From: Guadua angustifolia
Taxonomy: Eukaryota > Streptophyta > Magnoliopsida > Poales > Poaceae
Assembly (NCBI GenBank): GCA_036346375.1
Contig: CM070514.1
Span: 14,102,463-14,166,462 of the forward strand
DNA: 64,000 nt
Reading direction: 5' to 3'
Positions within the stretch are counted from its first letter, which is position 1; each line of letters opens with the position of its first letter. The notes beneath the pieces are model-generated. The model was not told where the DNA came from, ran no database searches, and worked only from the letters and a program-made list of their open reading frames with translations. This document shows, piece by piece, positions 1 to 11,911 of this stretch. Made by a program: the position numbers and the translations under genes.

Positions 1-1229
1 TCATCAAAGCATCTACACCGCAGCTAAGTGGACACATTGGCGCAGTTGGATGAAGATCCAACGGCGGAAGTCATACCGAGCGATTCCCTATTCACCAGAC
101 CTACGTGGCCTAATCCGAGCCGGTCATCACAGATCGGACGGTCATTTTTAAACGAATCTATTATGACTTCGCGGCGATATGGTGACGGTCAGATCAAGAT
201 CCTACGGTCGGATTCTACCGAGGTTATTCGAATCTAGTGCTACAGGAAGGGAAGACGTGGCATTACCTCGGACGTGCGATGGGGATCTAACGGTCGGGGA
301 TGCTCGCGATGATTTGAAGAAGAGACGGCGGTGCTTGTCGCCGGACTTGGAGAAGACGAGGTAGCCTACGGCGATTCCGGGCGTCTCTGGTCGGAAGAAG
401 TGGTTCCCCCGGCGCTTCTTGGCACGGCGAACTCGGGACGAGCCTTGGTTGTGGCGGAGAGCGGCGGACTACGGTGGGAATCAAGGGGAACCGAGGCGGT
501 GGCTGTGCAAACTTCGGTGAGCTACGGGGAGAGCTAGGGAGCACGAGAGCTAACGGGTGAACGGACCAAATGCGCGGGGTGGTCGGACACGTTAAATGGG
601 CTGTAGCACGGTCGTCGAGATGCCTTGGAGCACGTGCAAATCCACCACCAAATCTCCTCGGCCAACAGGCGACGGCGGCGCGACAGTCGTCCCCTCCCGA
701 TGCGGCGCGACCAACCAGCACCGCTCGATTGCAATCCAACGGCTCGGAACGAGTAACGGTTCGGCTGATATTGCTACGTGGCACAATCCTAGCGGCTCAA
801 ATACTGCGATCCAATGGACATCGAGTACATGCGACGCAGCCAAACTGCATCCATCCAATGTAGATCGAGCGGTCCAGGACAAGCGGCGCTAGGGTTAATG
901 GCGGCGCACGGTGTTGGGCTTTACCGACATCTGTAACCGCTTTTTTCCGGTTTTATCAATAAAAAATAAATCTAGTAAATCAAAGTAATTATTTAGGGTA
1001 CTAAAAATACCTGAAAAAATCTAGAAAAATTCTAGAAAATATTTCAGAGCATTTAGAGCCTAAATAAAATATCTTTCTTTTATTTTTGATAATTACCTTT
1101 CTGAAATTTAATTATTCAAGAGAAGGATAAATTTAAATTAATTTCAATTAAATCCAAATAAATCCCAAAATCCACAAAAATTCAAATAACTCCAAAATTT
1201 TAAATTAAGCCAAATTTTAGGATATTACA
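1..1229 (-). repeat. 3' LTR of Tekay-like gypsy element X (runs off the window edge)
   Basis: On the minus strand the LTR starts at 1229 with TGTAATATCC, directly behind a purine tract. The start resembles that of the LTR at 60189 (TGTAACATCC) and both are AT-rich in their first 200-300 bp. The rest, toward position 1, is GC-rich and cut by the window edge, so about 1.2 kb is present. LTRs of this type carry the promoter and the poly(A) signal. Open frames here (for example 165 codons at 287-784, minus) show no recognisable domain and are taken as chance frames. Confidence 0.75.
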
Positions 1230-1247
1230 AACCTACCCCCCTTAATG
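1230..1247 (-). other. Polypurine tract of element X
   Basis: The minus strand reads TTAAGGGGGGTAGG just before the LTR start. This is the plus-strand primer of reverse transcription. It follows the degraded end of the pol frame, as in Tekay/Del elements. Confidence 0.75.
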
Positions 1248-1269
1248 TAATCTCAACCCGAGATTCAAG

Positions 1270-4200
1270 CTTAACTACGTAATAGGTTTGGGAATTCCTT
1301 TTTCGATCTTCCTCTCGCTCCTTGTGGCTTCACTTTCTCGACGACATTACTCCAATCGAACTCGCAAAATCGGTGGACTTGCTCTTGTTTTCGATCCATC
1401 AGATCCAATTTTTATCGGTTGCTCTTTGTAAGTCAAGTCTTCTCAGAATTCAATTGCTTCGTGGGTGTTTGCTCGTCGTGCACTCTGAGACACTTCTTGA
1501 GTTGCGATACATGAAAGACATTGTGTACTCCTGCTAATGTTTGCGGTAACTCTAGTTGGTATGCGACTTCTCCCCTGCGACTTAGGATCTTTAACGGCCC
1601 CACATATCGGGGTGGAAGTTTCCCCTTTTTGTGAAACCTCTGGACTCCCTTGAGAGGCGTAACCCTGAGATACACATAATCTTCAGGCTCAAAACTTAAA
1701 TTCCTGCGGCGATTGTCCGCATAACTCTTTTGTCTTGATCAAGCAATTTTAACCTTTCCTTATCGCTATTTGCTCTTCTGCTTCTTGGAGTATGTCCGTC
1801 CAAGACACGACGCCACCGAGCCTCATTCCAATTTAACGGCGCCCTACAAGGTCGCACCATACAACGCTTCAAAAGGTGACATCCAAGGCTAGCTCGATAG
1901 TCGTTGTTGTAATCGAATTCAACATATGGTAAACATTTATCCCAAGACGTCAGATATGCCAATGCACTGCCCTCAACATATCTTCTAATATCTAATTGAC
2001 TCTTTACATGCGCCCATCCGCTTGCGGATGATATGTCAGATCGAATTCAAGCCGGTGCCCATTGCTATATGCAATTTATCCCAAAATCTTGAGGTAAATT
2101 GGGTACTTATCCGACACTATCTTCTTTGGCACTCCATGCAAGCAAACGATCCTTGCCATGTATAACTCTCGCCAACTTATCTCCCGAATAGGTCAGTTTT
2201 ACCTAAGATGAAATGTTCAACTTTTGTTAAACGATCCACTATGACCCATATGGAGTCATAACCTCCTTGCGTCCTTGGCAATCCGGTGATAAAATCCATT
2301 CCGATTTCCTCCCATTTCCACTCTGTTATTTTTAATGGTTGCAATAGTCCTGCTGGTCTCTGATGCATAGCTTTGACTCGCTGGCATACATCACATAGTG
2401 CTACGTGCTCAGCAACCTCTCACTTCATATTCGGCCACCAGAACCTTTCTTTCAAGTCTTGATACATCTTCGCACTTCCTGGATGAATCGAATACTTGGA
2501 GTCATGAGCTTCCTCCAAAATCAACTGCTTTAGCTCCTTTTTGTTAGGTACACAAATGCGCTCTTTCATCCACAATGTGCCTTGTTCGTCCAGCTTAAAT
2601 TCTTTTGCTTGCCCTTCCTCCATCTTGGCTTTGATTCGCTTGATCTTCTCATCATTCTTCTGACCTTCTCTAATCTGGTCTTCCAAGATAGGCTTTACCT
2701 CCAAAGCGGCTACAAATCCTTCTGGAACAACTTCCAATTTCAACCTCTGAAGATCCTTGCACAATTCTCCTTGGCTTTCTCCCACTATCATATTTAGACT
2801 ATGATTTTTCTGACTCAAGGCATCAGCCACTACATTGGCCTTGCTGGGATAATAATGGATACCCATGTTGTAATCCTTGATCGCTTCTAACCATCTCCTT
2901 TGCCTCTTGTTCAGTCGATTGGGTGAAAATGTATTTAAGGCTTTTATGGTCTCAGATACACCTCACACTGCTACCAATAAGATAGTGATGCCATATCTTC
3001 GTGGCATGCACTACTACGCTAGTTCTAGATCATGCGTCGGGTAATTTCCCTTGTGTGGCCTTAACTGTCTTGATGCATAGGCTACTACCGTTCCGCTTTG
3101 CATCAATACGCACCCAAGTCCTTGACGTGATGCATCACAATATATATCAAAATTCTGATGGGTGTCTGGCAAAACTAATATTGGTGCTGATATTAAACGT
3201 TTCTTCAATTCCTGAAAACTCTTCTCACAATCCAATGTCCAGACAAATTTCTTCTCTTTCTTTAGCAATTGTGTAAGAGGTCTAGCAATTGTCGAGAATC
3301 CTTCTATAAATCGGCGGTAATAACCAGCCATCCCAAGAAAACTTCGAATCTGCGTAACCGTCTTCGGTGGTTCCCAATGTAGTACTGCCTCAACCTTGCT
3401 TGGGTCCACTACAATTCCCTCGGCGGTCATTACATGCCATAGGAATTCTACCTTACTCTTCCAGAAGTCACATTTACTGAACTTCGCAAACAACTGCTGC
3501 TCTCTTAACTTTTCTAGAACCAGCCTCAAATGTTGGGCATGCTCTTCATCCGTCCTTGAGTAAACCAGAATATCATCTATGAACATGACCACAAATTTAT
3601 CTAAATATTCCATGAATACTTTATTCATCAAGTTCATAAAGTATGCTGGCGCATTTGTCAATCCAAATGACATAACAGTGAACTCATAGTGTCCATATCT
3701 TGAAGAAAATGCAGTCTTGGGTATGTCCTCTGTCTTGATTTTCAACTGGTGGTATCCTGACCTAAGGTCGATCTTGGAGAATACTCCTGCTCCTCTTAAT
3801 TGATCAAGAAGATCATCTATCCGAGGTAACGGGTATTTATTCTTTATCGTCACTTCGTTAAGCACACGATAATCTACACACATCCGAAAGCTTCCGTCTT
3901 TCTTCTTGACAAACAGAACTGGTGCTCCCATGGTGATGAGCTAGGCCTGATGAATCCTTTTTCCAATAGCTCCTCGATCTGCTTCTTCATTTCCACTAAC
4001 TCTTCGGTGGACATCCGATATGGTGTCTTTGCTATCGGTGCTGTTCCAGGCACAAAATTGATTACAAACTCTATGTCTCTGTCTGGTGGCATTCCTGGTA
4101 GTTCCTCGGAAAAAACATCTGGGTACTCACTGGCTACTGGTACATCTCTTATACCAACGGTCTCCAGATTGTTTACTAGCATCTGTCCTTCTCAAATTGC

Positions 4201-4600
4201 CATTGCTTGAAATTCCACTTTCCGATTATCCGGGCCTTCAACAGACACGACTCTTCATCCACAGTCTAACACAGCCTTATGCTTAGTCAACCAATCCATT
4301 CCCAGGATAACATCTAGGGTTTGGGTATCTAATATAATAAGGTTCGCTAGGAACTCTACCCCTTTTATTAATAGCTTAACCCCAGAACATCCGACCTTAG
4401 AGCGGAGTTCTGATCCAGGGGATTGAACTAGAAGTGTACTTTTAAGGTTAACAATATCCAAATCATTTGTCACAAAGAAAATCTCGAGAAATGAACGAAT
4501 GTGAAGCTCCTAATCGAATAACACCGTAGGCTGCACCGAAGTTGACAAGGAACTTACCGAGCACGACGTCCGTGGCATTCTCGGATTTCGCCTCAGGAAA
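1270..4600 (-). pseudogene. pol: Tekay-like gypsy pol (protease, RT, RNase H, integrase, chromodomain remnant), element X
   Basis: This is a degenerate Ty3/gypsy polyprotein on the minus strand. The protease remnant is near 4463-4570. RT spans about 4180-3270: it keeps the linker ELPGMPPDRDIEF, the motif VLFVKKKDGSFRMCVDYR, and the catalytic FIDDILVYS. RNase H follows with YCDASRQGLGCVL. Integrase covers about 2866-1696, with a zinc-binding end (H..H near 2500, CDVCQ near 2390) and the first catalytic Asp in GMDFITGLP. A chromodomain-side segment lies at 1675-1433 (FHVSQLKKCLRV). The motifs are those of plant Tekay/Del chromoviruses. Frameshifts and stops occur at about 3014, 2420, 2170, 1960 and 1690. 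The protease shows RLGASHSFI where D-S/T-G-A is expected, so its catalytic Asp is lost. The copy is dead, and the chromodomain is unreadable beyond 1433. Confidence 0.9.
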
Positions 4601-4605
4601 TGTGG

Positions 4606-5566
4606 TTAATCCCGCCGTGAATGCTTGCGGTGTGTGGCTCCAACTTGGGTAGATCTCGCTTCCTCCTTGGGCGGGAGTTTTGGTGGCGTGTTTTCTAAGT
4701 TGAAACGCACCGGTGTCACCCCTTCTTTGGGCACACATTGGCGAAATGCCCGCTTCATTGCAATTGTAGCAGCGTCCCCGACATCCGCCGTTCCCTCCGC
4801 TCGATTAATACCCCGACCGAGTCCAGGGGTTTGCCTGCTGGTCTCGCATTGGCGGCGTGTCCTCGACATCGCTTCGCTAAAATCTGGAGAATTGTTGAGG
4901 TATCAACCTCTGTTTCTGATGACCTTGACGTCCTCCCTGCTGGGCCATGCGGCGTTTGCGGTTATCATCAAGCTCATTGCACTTATCCTCTAGTATAGGT
5001 GCCTTATTTACCAGCTCTTGAAAATCAGGAAAGGTGTGGGTAATCAACACCACCTGGAAATCAGTGTTGAGTCCCTTCATAAAGCGAGACTGCCTAGCCT
5101 TACCTGTTGCTACGTCTTCCGGAGCGTATCGTGCAAGTTGAGTGAATTTATTCAAATATTCGGCCACTGCTTGGCCTCCTTGCTTCAGCGCTCTAAATTC
5201 TTCCTTTTTTAGTTCCATAATACCTTCTGGTACGTGGTATTGACGAAAGGCTATGGTGAATTCTTCCCAGGTGATTTCCTATGGGTTTTCCTGCGATGCG
5301 CAGTAGTTTTCCCACCACTTAGCTGCTGTTCCTTCTAGCTGATGAGAGGCATAAAGCACCTTCCCATTTCCATCACACTGTGTTATATGTAATTTCCTCT
5401 CGATGGTCCTTAACCAGTCATATGCCTCTAATGGGCTAGCATTGCCTGAGAAAGTAGGCGGACGTGTCCTCATAAACTCGAACAATCTCGAGTAGGGACG
5501 TGGCCCATTGTTAATTGCTTGGTTGTTGGCTATCGCTATGTTGATTTGTTGTACGGCTGCCATCAT
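4606..5566 (-). pseudogene. gag: Tekay-like gypsy gag, element X
   Basis: The minus-strand frame from an ATG at 5566 reads MMAAVQQINIAI, then RTRPPTFSGNASPLEAYDWL and EGTAAKWWENY, which is the capsid signature of plant Ty3/gypsy Gag. An in-frame stop near 5279 splits it. The rest (LKQGGQAVAEYLNKFTQLAR) continues from 5218 to 4877. A zinc knuckle at about 4800-4730 is divided between two frames: CYNCNEAG in one, HFANVCPKKG in the next. A single-base slip therefore separates the C-x2-C half from the H-x4-C half. Gag would package the element RNA; this copy cannot encode a working protein. Confidence 0.88.
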
Positions 5567-5933
5567 GGTCTGTGATTAATCGCTTTGTCTTTGCGAGAAA
5601 AGCTCCCAGATTCTCGTGATGTCAACCGGTGGTGCTTCCCGTGGTGGTGGTGTATTGCTCGATCGCTTTTGACGTGAATCAACGCCTCCTGCCCGTGTTA
5701 AGCAGTATTCACCATCTCTGATTGCTTTGACGGTTTAGAGATGAGAGGGAAGGAATAGGCAAGTAGAAGAACTTATACGGTAAAACAGTGTAACTTAAAT
5801 CCTTAACATCCATTCAAAGATAATAAATAGGTATGGTCGCATAAGGGCCTAAGGGCCTTGCAACCATACCAAGAATCACAAAGATCAAACCAAATAGTTC
5901 ATTACAATAGCATGGCGCAACTAAGTTTGAATT
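5567..5933 (-). other. Leader between the extra ORF and gag, element X
   Basis: About 370 bp between the gag start and the upstream extra frame, AT-rich near 5750-5930. I see no gene in it. It belongs to the 5' untranslated part of element X. Confidence 0.5.
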
Positions 5934-6710
5934 TTAAAGACGTGACTCAGAACAATTGAGTCTCAACGCAAAATCCCAACAACTACCCGACCCAACGAAT
6001 CTCACCATCCAGCCATCCCGGCTGCGCTCGCCTATCACGTACACCGGCGGTGAGCCGCATTGGGGCAACCGATCCCCATGCCCTCCCACCGGTGTCAGCT
6101 GGGGCTCCATCTGCCATCGATCCTCTCGTGCGGGCTTTGGCCTCTGCTCTCTGCTCCTCCTCGTCCTCGCCGCCAAGCTCCATGACGGCCTCCGGCCCCC
6201 GACCGTGAGAGGGCCTCTCTAGCTCGGTGATCCTCTCGCAGCAGGCATCCTAGTCTCGCCAGGCCACCTCGGTCTCCTCCAAGGCACGATACACCGCCTG
6301 CAGCTCCACAGTAGTAGTCCTCCTGAGCCGCGGTGAACCGGCCCAAGTGCACGACAGCAGCGTCCTCCTCCAGCCTCCAAGCGCGCTGGAGGGTCCACCT
6401 GCAGGTCTTGCACACGAAAGCAAAGGTCCCACACCAAGCCGTAGTCCTCGCTAACCCTACGAGCGCTAGCCGGCACACTCTGATGCTCATGTAGTTGGCC
6501 CGCCTCACCGAGAGATGGAGTGGACGGCTGGCACGCGTGTTCTCTCGCACGTACAGGGTGAGGATCGCCTCCCACCAAGGGTTGATCTGTTGACCACCTA
6601 GGTGCGGACTCCAAAGAGGGCTGGCAAGCCTCCCAAAGACTGAGCATCCTCCAAAGCTCACAGATAACCTCCGTGACGCTGGCCAAGGAGGAACCATCCT
6701 CATCTGCCAA
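5934..6710 (-). pseudogene. Extra ORF upstream of gag in element X (orf0-like)
   Basis: Two overlapping minus-strand frames lie between the primer binding site and gag: 6710-6219, starting MADEDGSSLASVTEVICELW, and 6176-5934. The region is much richer in GC than its flanks. Its position, upstream of gag in the sense orientation, matches the additional ORFs reported in some rice Tekay-type elements (RIRE3 class). I recognise no domain and assign no function. At least one frameshift near 6200 breaks it. The alternative is that it is only GC-rich leader DNA with chance frames. Confidence 0.45.
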
Positions 6711-6900
6711 ATCAACTCACAAGATTAAAATTTTAAAAGAACACAAAAGTAGTAGCAAAATACAGCATAGGTATGAAGTAAGGAAGAAGGGATAAGTCGA
6801 GATTTCATCGATTATTCTTGCATAATTTTAATTCTTTTAGAAATTAATTTTTATCCTTTCTAGAACGGCCGGTCTAACTAGGGTTAAGTCCCACAACAAG
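6711..6900 (-). other. Leader of element X
   Basis: AT-rich stretch between the primer binding site and the extra ORF. No feature is visible beyond its position in the 5' untranslated region. Confidence 0.45.
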
Positions 6901-6916
6901 ATGGCTCTAATACTAA
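6901..6916 (-). other. Primer binding site of element X (initiator tRNA-Met type)
   Basis: The minus strand reads TTAGTATTAGAGCCAT, close to the plant consensus TTGGTATCAGAGCCA. The differences are G-to-A and C-to-T transitions, as expected after methylcytosine decay. It sits just inside the 5' LTR end and fixes the orientation of X as minus. Confidence 0.8.
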
Positions 6917-6920
6917 CTCG

Positions 6921-8395
6921 CTCGAGACCCGAATCGCAGATCCGGACCTCTCTCGATTCTCAGACTAGTCCAGATCACGCTTAGTACACACAGATGAACA
7001 GTGTTGAAGTACCACAATCATACACAGCGGAATTAATAATAAAGCACTTCAAACAGGAGTATATAGGAGTTACATGACCTTATGGTCACCTTACATTAAT
7101 TCGCCACGCAGGGCGATAAATAACAAAGTAACACAAGTTCAACAGCGGAAGTAAAAGTACGATAATGAAACCCCTCGTAGCCACAGGCAACTGACGAGGT
7201 TCAACCCTAATCCTCCAGATCTTCGTTAAGCTCCTCCTCCCACGCTGGTGTTGCTTCTTCTTCTGAGGTTTTTGTCGAAGCAAGGGTGAGTATACAACAT
7301 ACTCAACAAGTCATGCACTATGCAGTTCTATTACTACATGCATGGCTTATTCCAAGGAAAAGGCTCAATGGTTGTTTTGCATGAAACAGCTTTTCTTTTA
7401 ACAGATAGTCATAATTAGATTAAAAGCAGGAAAAATCATTACTATAATACTTAATTCCTCAATTCTTTTCCAAGAGTTTGGCACACAGTCCTAAGTTTGA
7501 TTCATTAGTCTTTGGCACACAGCCACCCATTCCACATTTTATTTTAAAAACCTAACCCTTTACTGTAATCCCTGAGCATAATACAACGGACGCGGCTATT
7601 CGAATAGATTTAACACACACTCTGCAGAGGCATACACTTTACCCACAGGATACAGTCGCTCACCACACAGGTGATTGATTACACCAAAGTCTTTCAGATA
7701 CTAACACCTAACCAGTGAACCTCTCCAGTATTGCCTTTCTAACACTTCTCTCACTCAGAGCCGAAGCTTAGAACAAGCAAATACAGTTGGATGGGTACCA
7801 AGCCGCAGCATAGGTACACTCCCCCATACAGTTACATTTTTGTGTAATTGTCGCCCCGAGGTGTCAAAGGAAAGATATCAGAACCCTACTAAACTAGGTC
7901 TGTCCCATACCAGACAAGTGGTTGTACGAGAAACTCAGTTCAAAGGCTCGCAAGGTGAAGTCCTTAACGGTCTCGGGCAAGGCATCCATTTTATATTTCT
8001 CGGCACACAGCCTTTACAATCTTTAGTACATCCCGTTGCCACACAGGCCCACCTGGCACGAAGCCTTCTTGCCACTTGCCTCGGTCCAAATCATTTCCCA
8101 CCCCGGTTTGCATTTATGCAACACATGCCAATGCCCACTTCATTGCTTGAGTAGAACCACACAGGTCGCTACCCCCAATTCCATCTCATGACATTATCGC
8201 ATTATTCCAAATTGCGTTCCATAATTGTTTAGTCAATATTCTTTTGCAAATTTGAAAATCATTCAGCGCATACAAGCAGGCTAAGCGACTAATCACGGTC
8301 TAGCCTCCCGTGTTGGCATTATAATAGCAACCAACTCAATTTAATATCTTAGGGTGACAACGATTTCAGGGCATATAGGTAATATTAACAAGTTG
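6921..8395 (-). repeat. 5' LTR of element X, proximal part
   Basis: On the minus strand this ends GGGTCTCGAG, against GGGTCCCGACA in the LTR at 60189-63183. Matching blocks include TTGTTGAGTA (about 7305 and 62797), TGACCATAAGGTC (about 7080 and 63022), CTGCAGAG with ATTCGAATAGCC (about 7600 and 62430). Collinearity with F continues to about 8395, where copia gag sequence takes over, so the first part of this LTR is missing. About 1.5 kb is left. Plus-strand frames in it are not genes. Confidence 0.75.
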
Positions 8396-8399
8396 GCAT

Positions 8400-9518
8400 A
8401 ACCAGATAGGTATTTGTTGCGAATCATCCTCGCCTTTGTTGCTCCATGTCTCCGTGTCGGAGAGGCTGATGTCGTCGAGGGCAACGAGGACACGGTGGAA
8501 GAGCTTCTTGTTCTTTGAGAAGTTGCGGTACTTCTTCTCGTGCGCCAGCTCGCGAACTAGAAACTTCTTGTTGCGGTTCTTGTCGGTGTAGTCGTTCTTG
8601 CCAGAACCGCCGGAGTCTTTCTTGCCAGAACCGCTGGAGTCGTTCTTGCCCCTCTCCAGTTTAGGACAATTTGCTCGAATGTGGTTGGGGCCACCACATT
8701 CAAAGTAGGTGATCCCACCACCAATCTTCCTCTCTCTCTCCCTCTTGTAGGCATGAGAAACTTGCAAGCTAAAAGAGCTTGTTTGGTTTCTGAAAAATTT
8801 TCCAGTTGATCATCGCTTAGCTCGCAAAGGGCGGAGAGAGAAAAATCAACAAAAGAATCAAGAGAAGATCCAATGGGATCAATGACCAAGGCATCGACTA
8901 TGATTTCATCTTGCGAGTGACGACGTCGATCTCATGAGTCTTGAGTCGGGAATAGAGCCCATCAAGAGTCAAGGTTGACAAGTCGGTAGTATCCTTGATA
9001 GTGATCACTTTCATCTCACAAACATGAAGATAGAGTGTGATCAAGAAGTGTCGAGTATTGTCCGAGTCAGGGTATGTGCAACCAACTGCTCGAAGATAAC
9101 TCAAAATTTTTGTAAATCAACCAAAACACTCGTCAAGACTCTCACCAGCGTGTTGTTCAAACTTGTTGTACTCACGCTTGTATTGATCCTGCCTCACGGT
9201 TTTGATTTGGGTAGTGCCCTCATGGTAAGCATCGAGGGTCACCCAAATCTCATGAGCGGATCACAGGTGAGAGATCTTATCATACTCACTGTGGCTAAGG
9301 CCTTGTATGAGGATGTTCCATGCCCTAGCATTTGTCTCAACGTCAGCCATATTGCCAACTTTAACATTCTCATCGGCAGGAACCTCATACGGGAGCTTCA
9401 CCTTTTGCCATATCAATAAGCCCTGGGCAGTGATGTATGACTCCATCCGGGACTTCCAAAATGGAAAATCGATACCGCAAAAGATGGGAGGCTTGGTGGA
9501 ATACTTGTCTATCACCAT
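8400..9518 (-). pseudogene. gag: SIRE-like copia gag, element H
   Basis: The minus-strand frame starts at 9518 with PPIFCGIDFPFWKSRME and LIWQKV, the N-terminal Gag motif of Ty1/copia. It continues in other frames with KREYNKFEQHAGESL, DGLYSRLKTHEIDVV and LSALCELSDDQLENFS, and ends in a CCHC zinc knuckle, CGGPNHIRANCP, near 8700. The order and motifs match SIRE/Maximus-type Gag. Frameshifts occur near 9260, 8900 and 8760. No protease, integrase or RT follows: the copia sequence stops at about 8395 and X LTR sequence begins, so everything downstream of gag has been deleted or never inserted. Confidence 0.85.
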
Positions 9519-11300
9519 GGCTCTCGAGACCGGTCAAGATCTATAAAAGAGCAAAACCAGCTTTGATACGAATTGAAGGATCAAGATAGCGAACAAAGGG
9601 AGGTGAATGGTCACAAAAAAAAATTTCCCCAAAATACTCCAACTAATACTTTGAAAGGATTGCGTAAAGGAAATTGTGAAAAACCCGAGCAACTAGATAA
9701 CTATGTGTACCCCTAGCTTGCATGGATGAGTACTATAGAATATGTGGAGATTTTTGAGTCACAATTCTGATTGTCTAGTATCCAAAATAAAAAGGAATCA
9801 ATTTAACTCTTACTTCTAGAAAGGAGATCAATCCAAATCACAAAAGTCACTTTCCGAAAAGCAAAAGCAGAATTTTCAGAAACTGTCCTCAATTAGAACA
9901 GGTAGTTGGTGGGATTTCGGTACTCAAAAAATTCTCTGAGAATTTTTATCCCTATGAGAAAATGGGTCTTAAAGAATTCCACCAAATTTCACCTCAAAAA
10001 TCCTTACAGAAAAATCAGGAAAAATCAAAGAATACAGATAGTCAGGAACTTCGAGCAGAAACGAGTGGACTCCAAAATTTTTCTACAGATGGATATGTGA
10101 GTCTTGCATCTTCTCCTATAAGAATCACTCAGAAAATATTTTTATAGATTTTTATAAAAATAAAATACTAACTACTGCACGAAGAACAGGTTTTAGACAG
10201 AGTTGCAACTTGATAGAAAGGATGATTTCTACTCTATCCTACAGTACAAAAGAGACATAAAACCATATGAACATACTTAGGACATCCAATATTAGCAGCA
10301 TTTAGAAGGAGGGGAGGCAGATCCAAATTGTAAGAAAGTAAATTGCGAGAAAGTAAATTGTAGGAATTTAAATGCTAAATTTAAGACATAAAGTAAGTGC
10401 GTAATTTAAATTTAAGCATGAATGAAAAAGATTTGCATTTCTAGAAGGAGGAGGTTTACAAAGCCTCACAACAAGGTGGGCAAAGCTCAAAGGAATACAA
10501 AAACCTCTACAACCTTCAAGGGGAGGAGGCTACCCCTCCACCTACTACTCTTGGGCCACCTACCACCCTTGGATGCAGCCCCCAACCCTAGAGAACTCAT
10601 CTAAGGGCTAGGATTTGCCCACTCACACAGTCATGTAAGGACTAACCCAAAACCCACACCAACAACGGGTTTTTTGCATGATTTTTAAACCTAGACCCGC
10701 TAACCTATCAACTAGACCACGATCTAACGGCCCTCATTGATCCACGTGGCATCTAGCTAGCATCATCTCCTTTCCTTGTCTTCTTGGCTTGCCCAGACTC
10801 CATCTCCGAACATCTTCCGGCAATCTCCTGATTGTTTGAACCTCCGACGCTCCTCGCCTAGTCCTGGTCATCCTCCGCCTCACCATGACCTAGCACCGTC
10901 ACCCTGCAACCATCAAAGACAAGGAAAAACCTTTCACATAGCAATGCCCACAAAGATATTAACTGATTATCCCAAAATCATTAATCAATCATAATTTCGC
11001 TCAAAGATCTGGTGCTACCGCCCTAAGCGGGTAACACTGGGAAAAGCAACCAACACTCAAATTGCTTCTAATCGAAAATTCAATTCAAATCAAACCAAGC
11101 TCAAATCTCGTCAATTACTTATCACACACAAGGATAGACCTCCACATGGTCTTTCACTTGATTAATTTGAAGAAGGGCAACCCTCGTTCACCCATCCAAC
11201 AAATGAATCAGCTAAGGGCTGCGATGCAACCTGTGAGTTTTTGCATTTCCCTTAGCATCCATGCAGTGAGTTGGCCTCGATGCCTCAACTGGACAATAGG
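9519..11300 (-). repeat. 5' LTR and primer-site region of copia element H
   Basis: The minus strand just upstream of gag reads CTTGATCCTTCAATTCGTAT and then CAAAGCTGG, an LTR end followed by a decayed methionine-tRNA primer site (about 9560-9590). The AT-rich DNA from 9600 to about 11000 has the character of a SIRE-type LTR. A segment at 10620-10720 (CCCGCTAACC, TATCAACTAGAC) recurs at 63905-63990, so the same LTR family appears at the right edge. The far end is not sharp; I place it near 11300, where Tat RT sequence starts. No gene is visible in this 1.7 kb. Confidence 0.55.
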
Positions 11301-11880
11301 AAACTGAGAAGCTTGCTGGATGGAACGTCGAACGTGCACTTTTCGGGGTTAAGCATCATTTGATACTTCCTGAGGTTGTCGAATGTCTCGTCGAGGTTGC
11401 TGATTAAGGTGTTCTCGGTTTTCAACTTGACTATGATATCATCGAATATGTTTTAAAGCAATTTTAAATACAACATTGATATGTAACACTAGCACACTTC
11501 AAACTAAAAGGCATCTTAATATAACAAAATACACCGAAGGGAGTAATGAATGCAGTTTTCTCCTGGGCATGTCAGACGGTTGCCATGCAAACACGTCGCG
11601 GTTTGCTTGAAGAAAGGTGATGAGCTCGAGTTTCTATTTGGGGTCAAGATCGACACCCACTTTAACTGACTTAGAAGGTTTTGACGAGTCTAAAGGCACT
11701 GTCTTGATGCTCCCATTGGTCATCTTATCCTTTTTACTGTCGTCAAACGAGTCCTTGGTGGCGCTATTAGATACAGGAGTCTTGTCGATGCTCTTGGATT
11801 TTTGGCGCTTGGCTCCCTCGTCATTGACAATGGCTGCCGATCTGCAGAGATGCTTGACCATTTCCAGGCTCTTCTTATCA
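11300..11880 (-). pseudogene. Tat-lineage gypsy pol scrap (protease-RT linker joined to RT core)
   Basis: Reading from 11861 down on the minus strand gives DLDPKLELITFLQANRDVFA and then WQPSDMP, the linker that precedes RT in Tat/Retand elements. It is followed without the RT N-terminus by TAFITPFGVFCYIKMPFSL, then IFDDIIVKLKTENTLI and LNPEKCTFDVPSSKLL, the RT palm with its Y/F-x-D-D box. About 150 residues of RT are missing between the two blocks, so the copy carries an internal deletion. It abuts the truncated LTR A on its right. Confidence 0.8.
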
Positions 11881-11911
11881 TACCTGACTGGTGCACGCGG
11901 GCTGCTGGCCG

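Noticed and set aside
287..784. Minus-strand frame of 165 codons
   Set aside because: It lies in LTR X, is Arg/Pro-rich and shows no motif.
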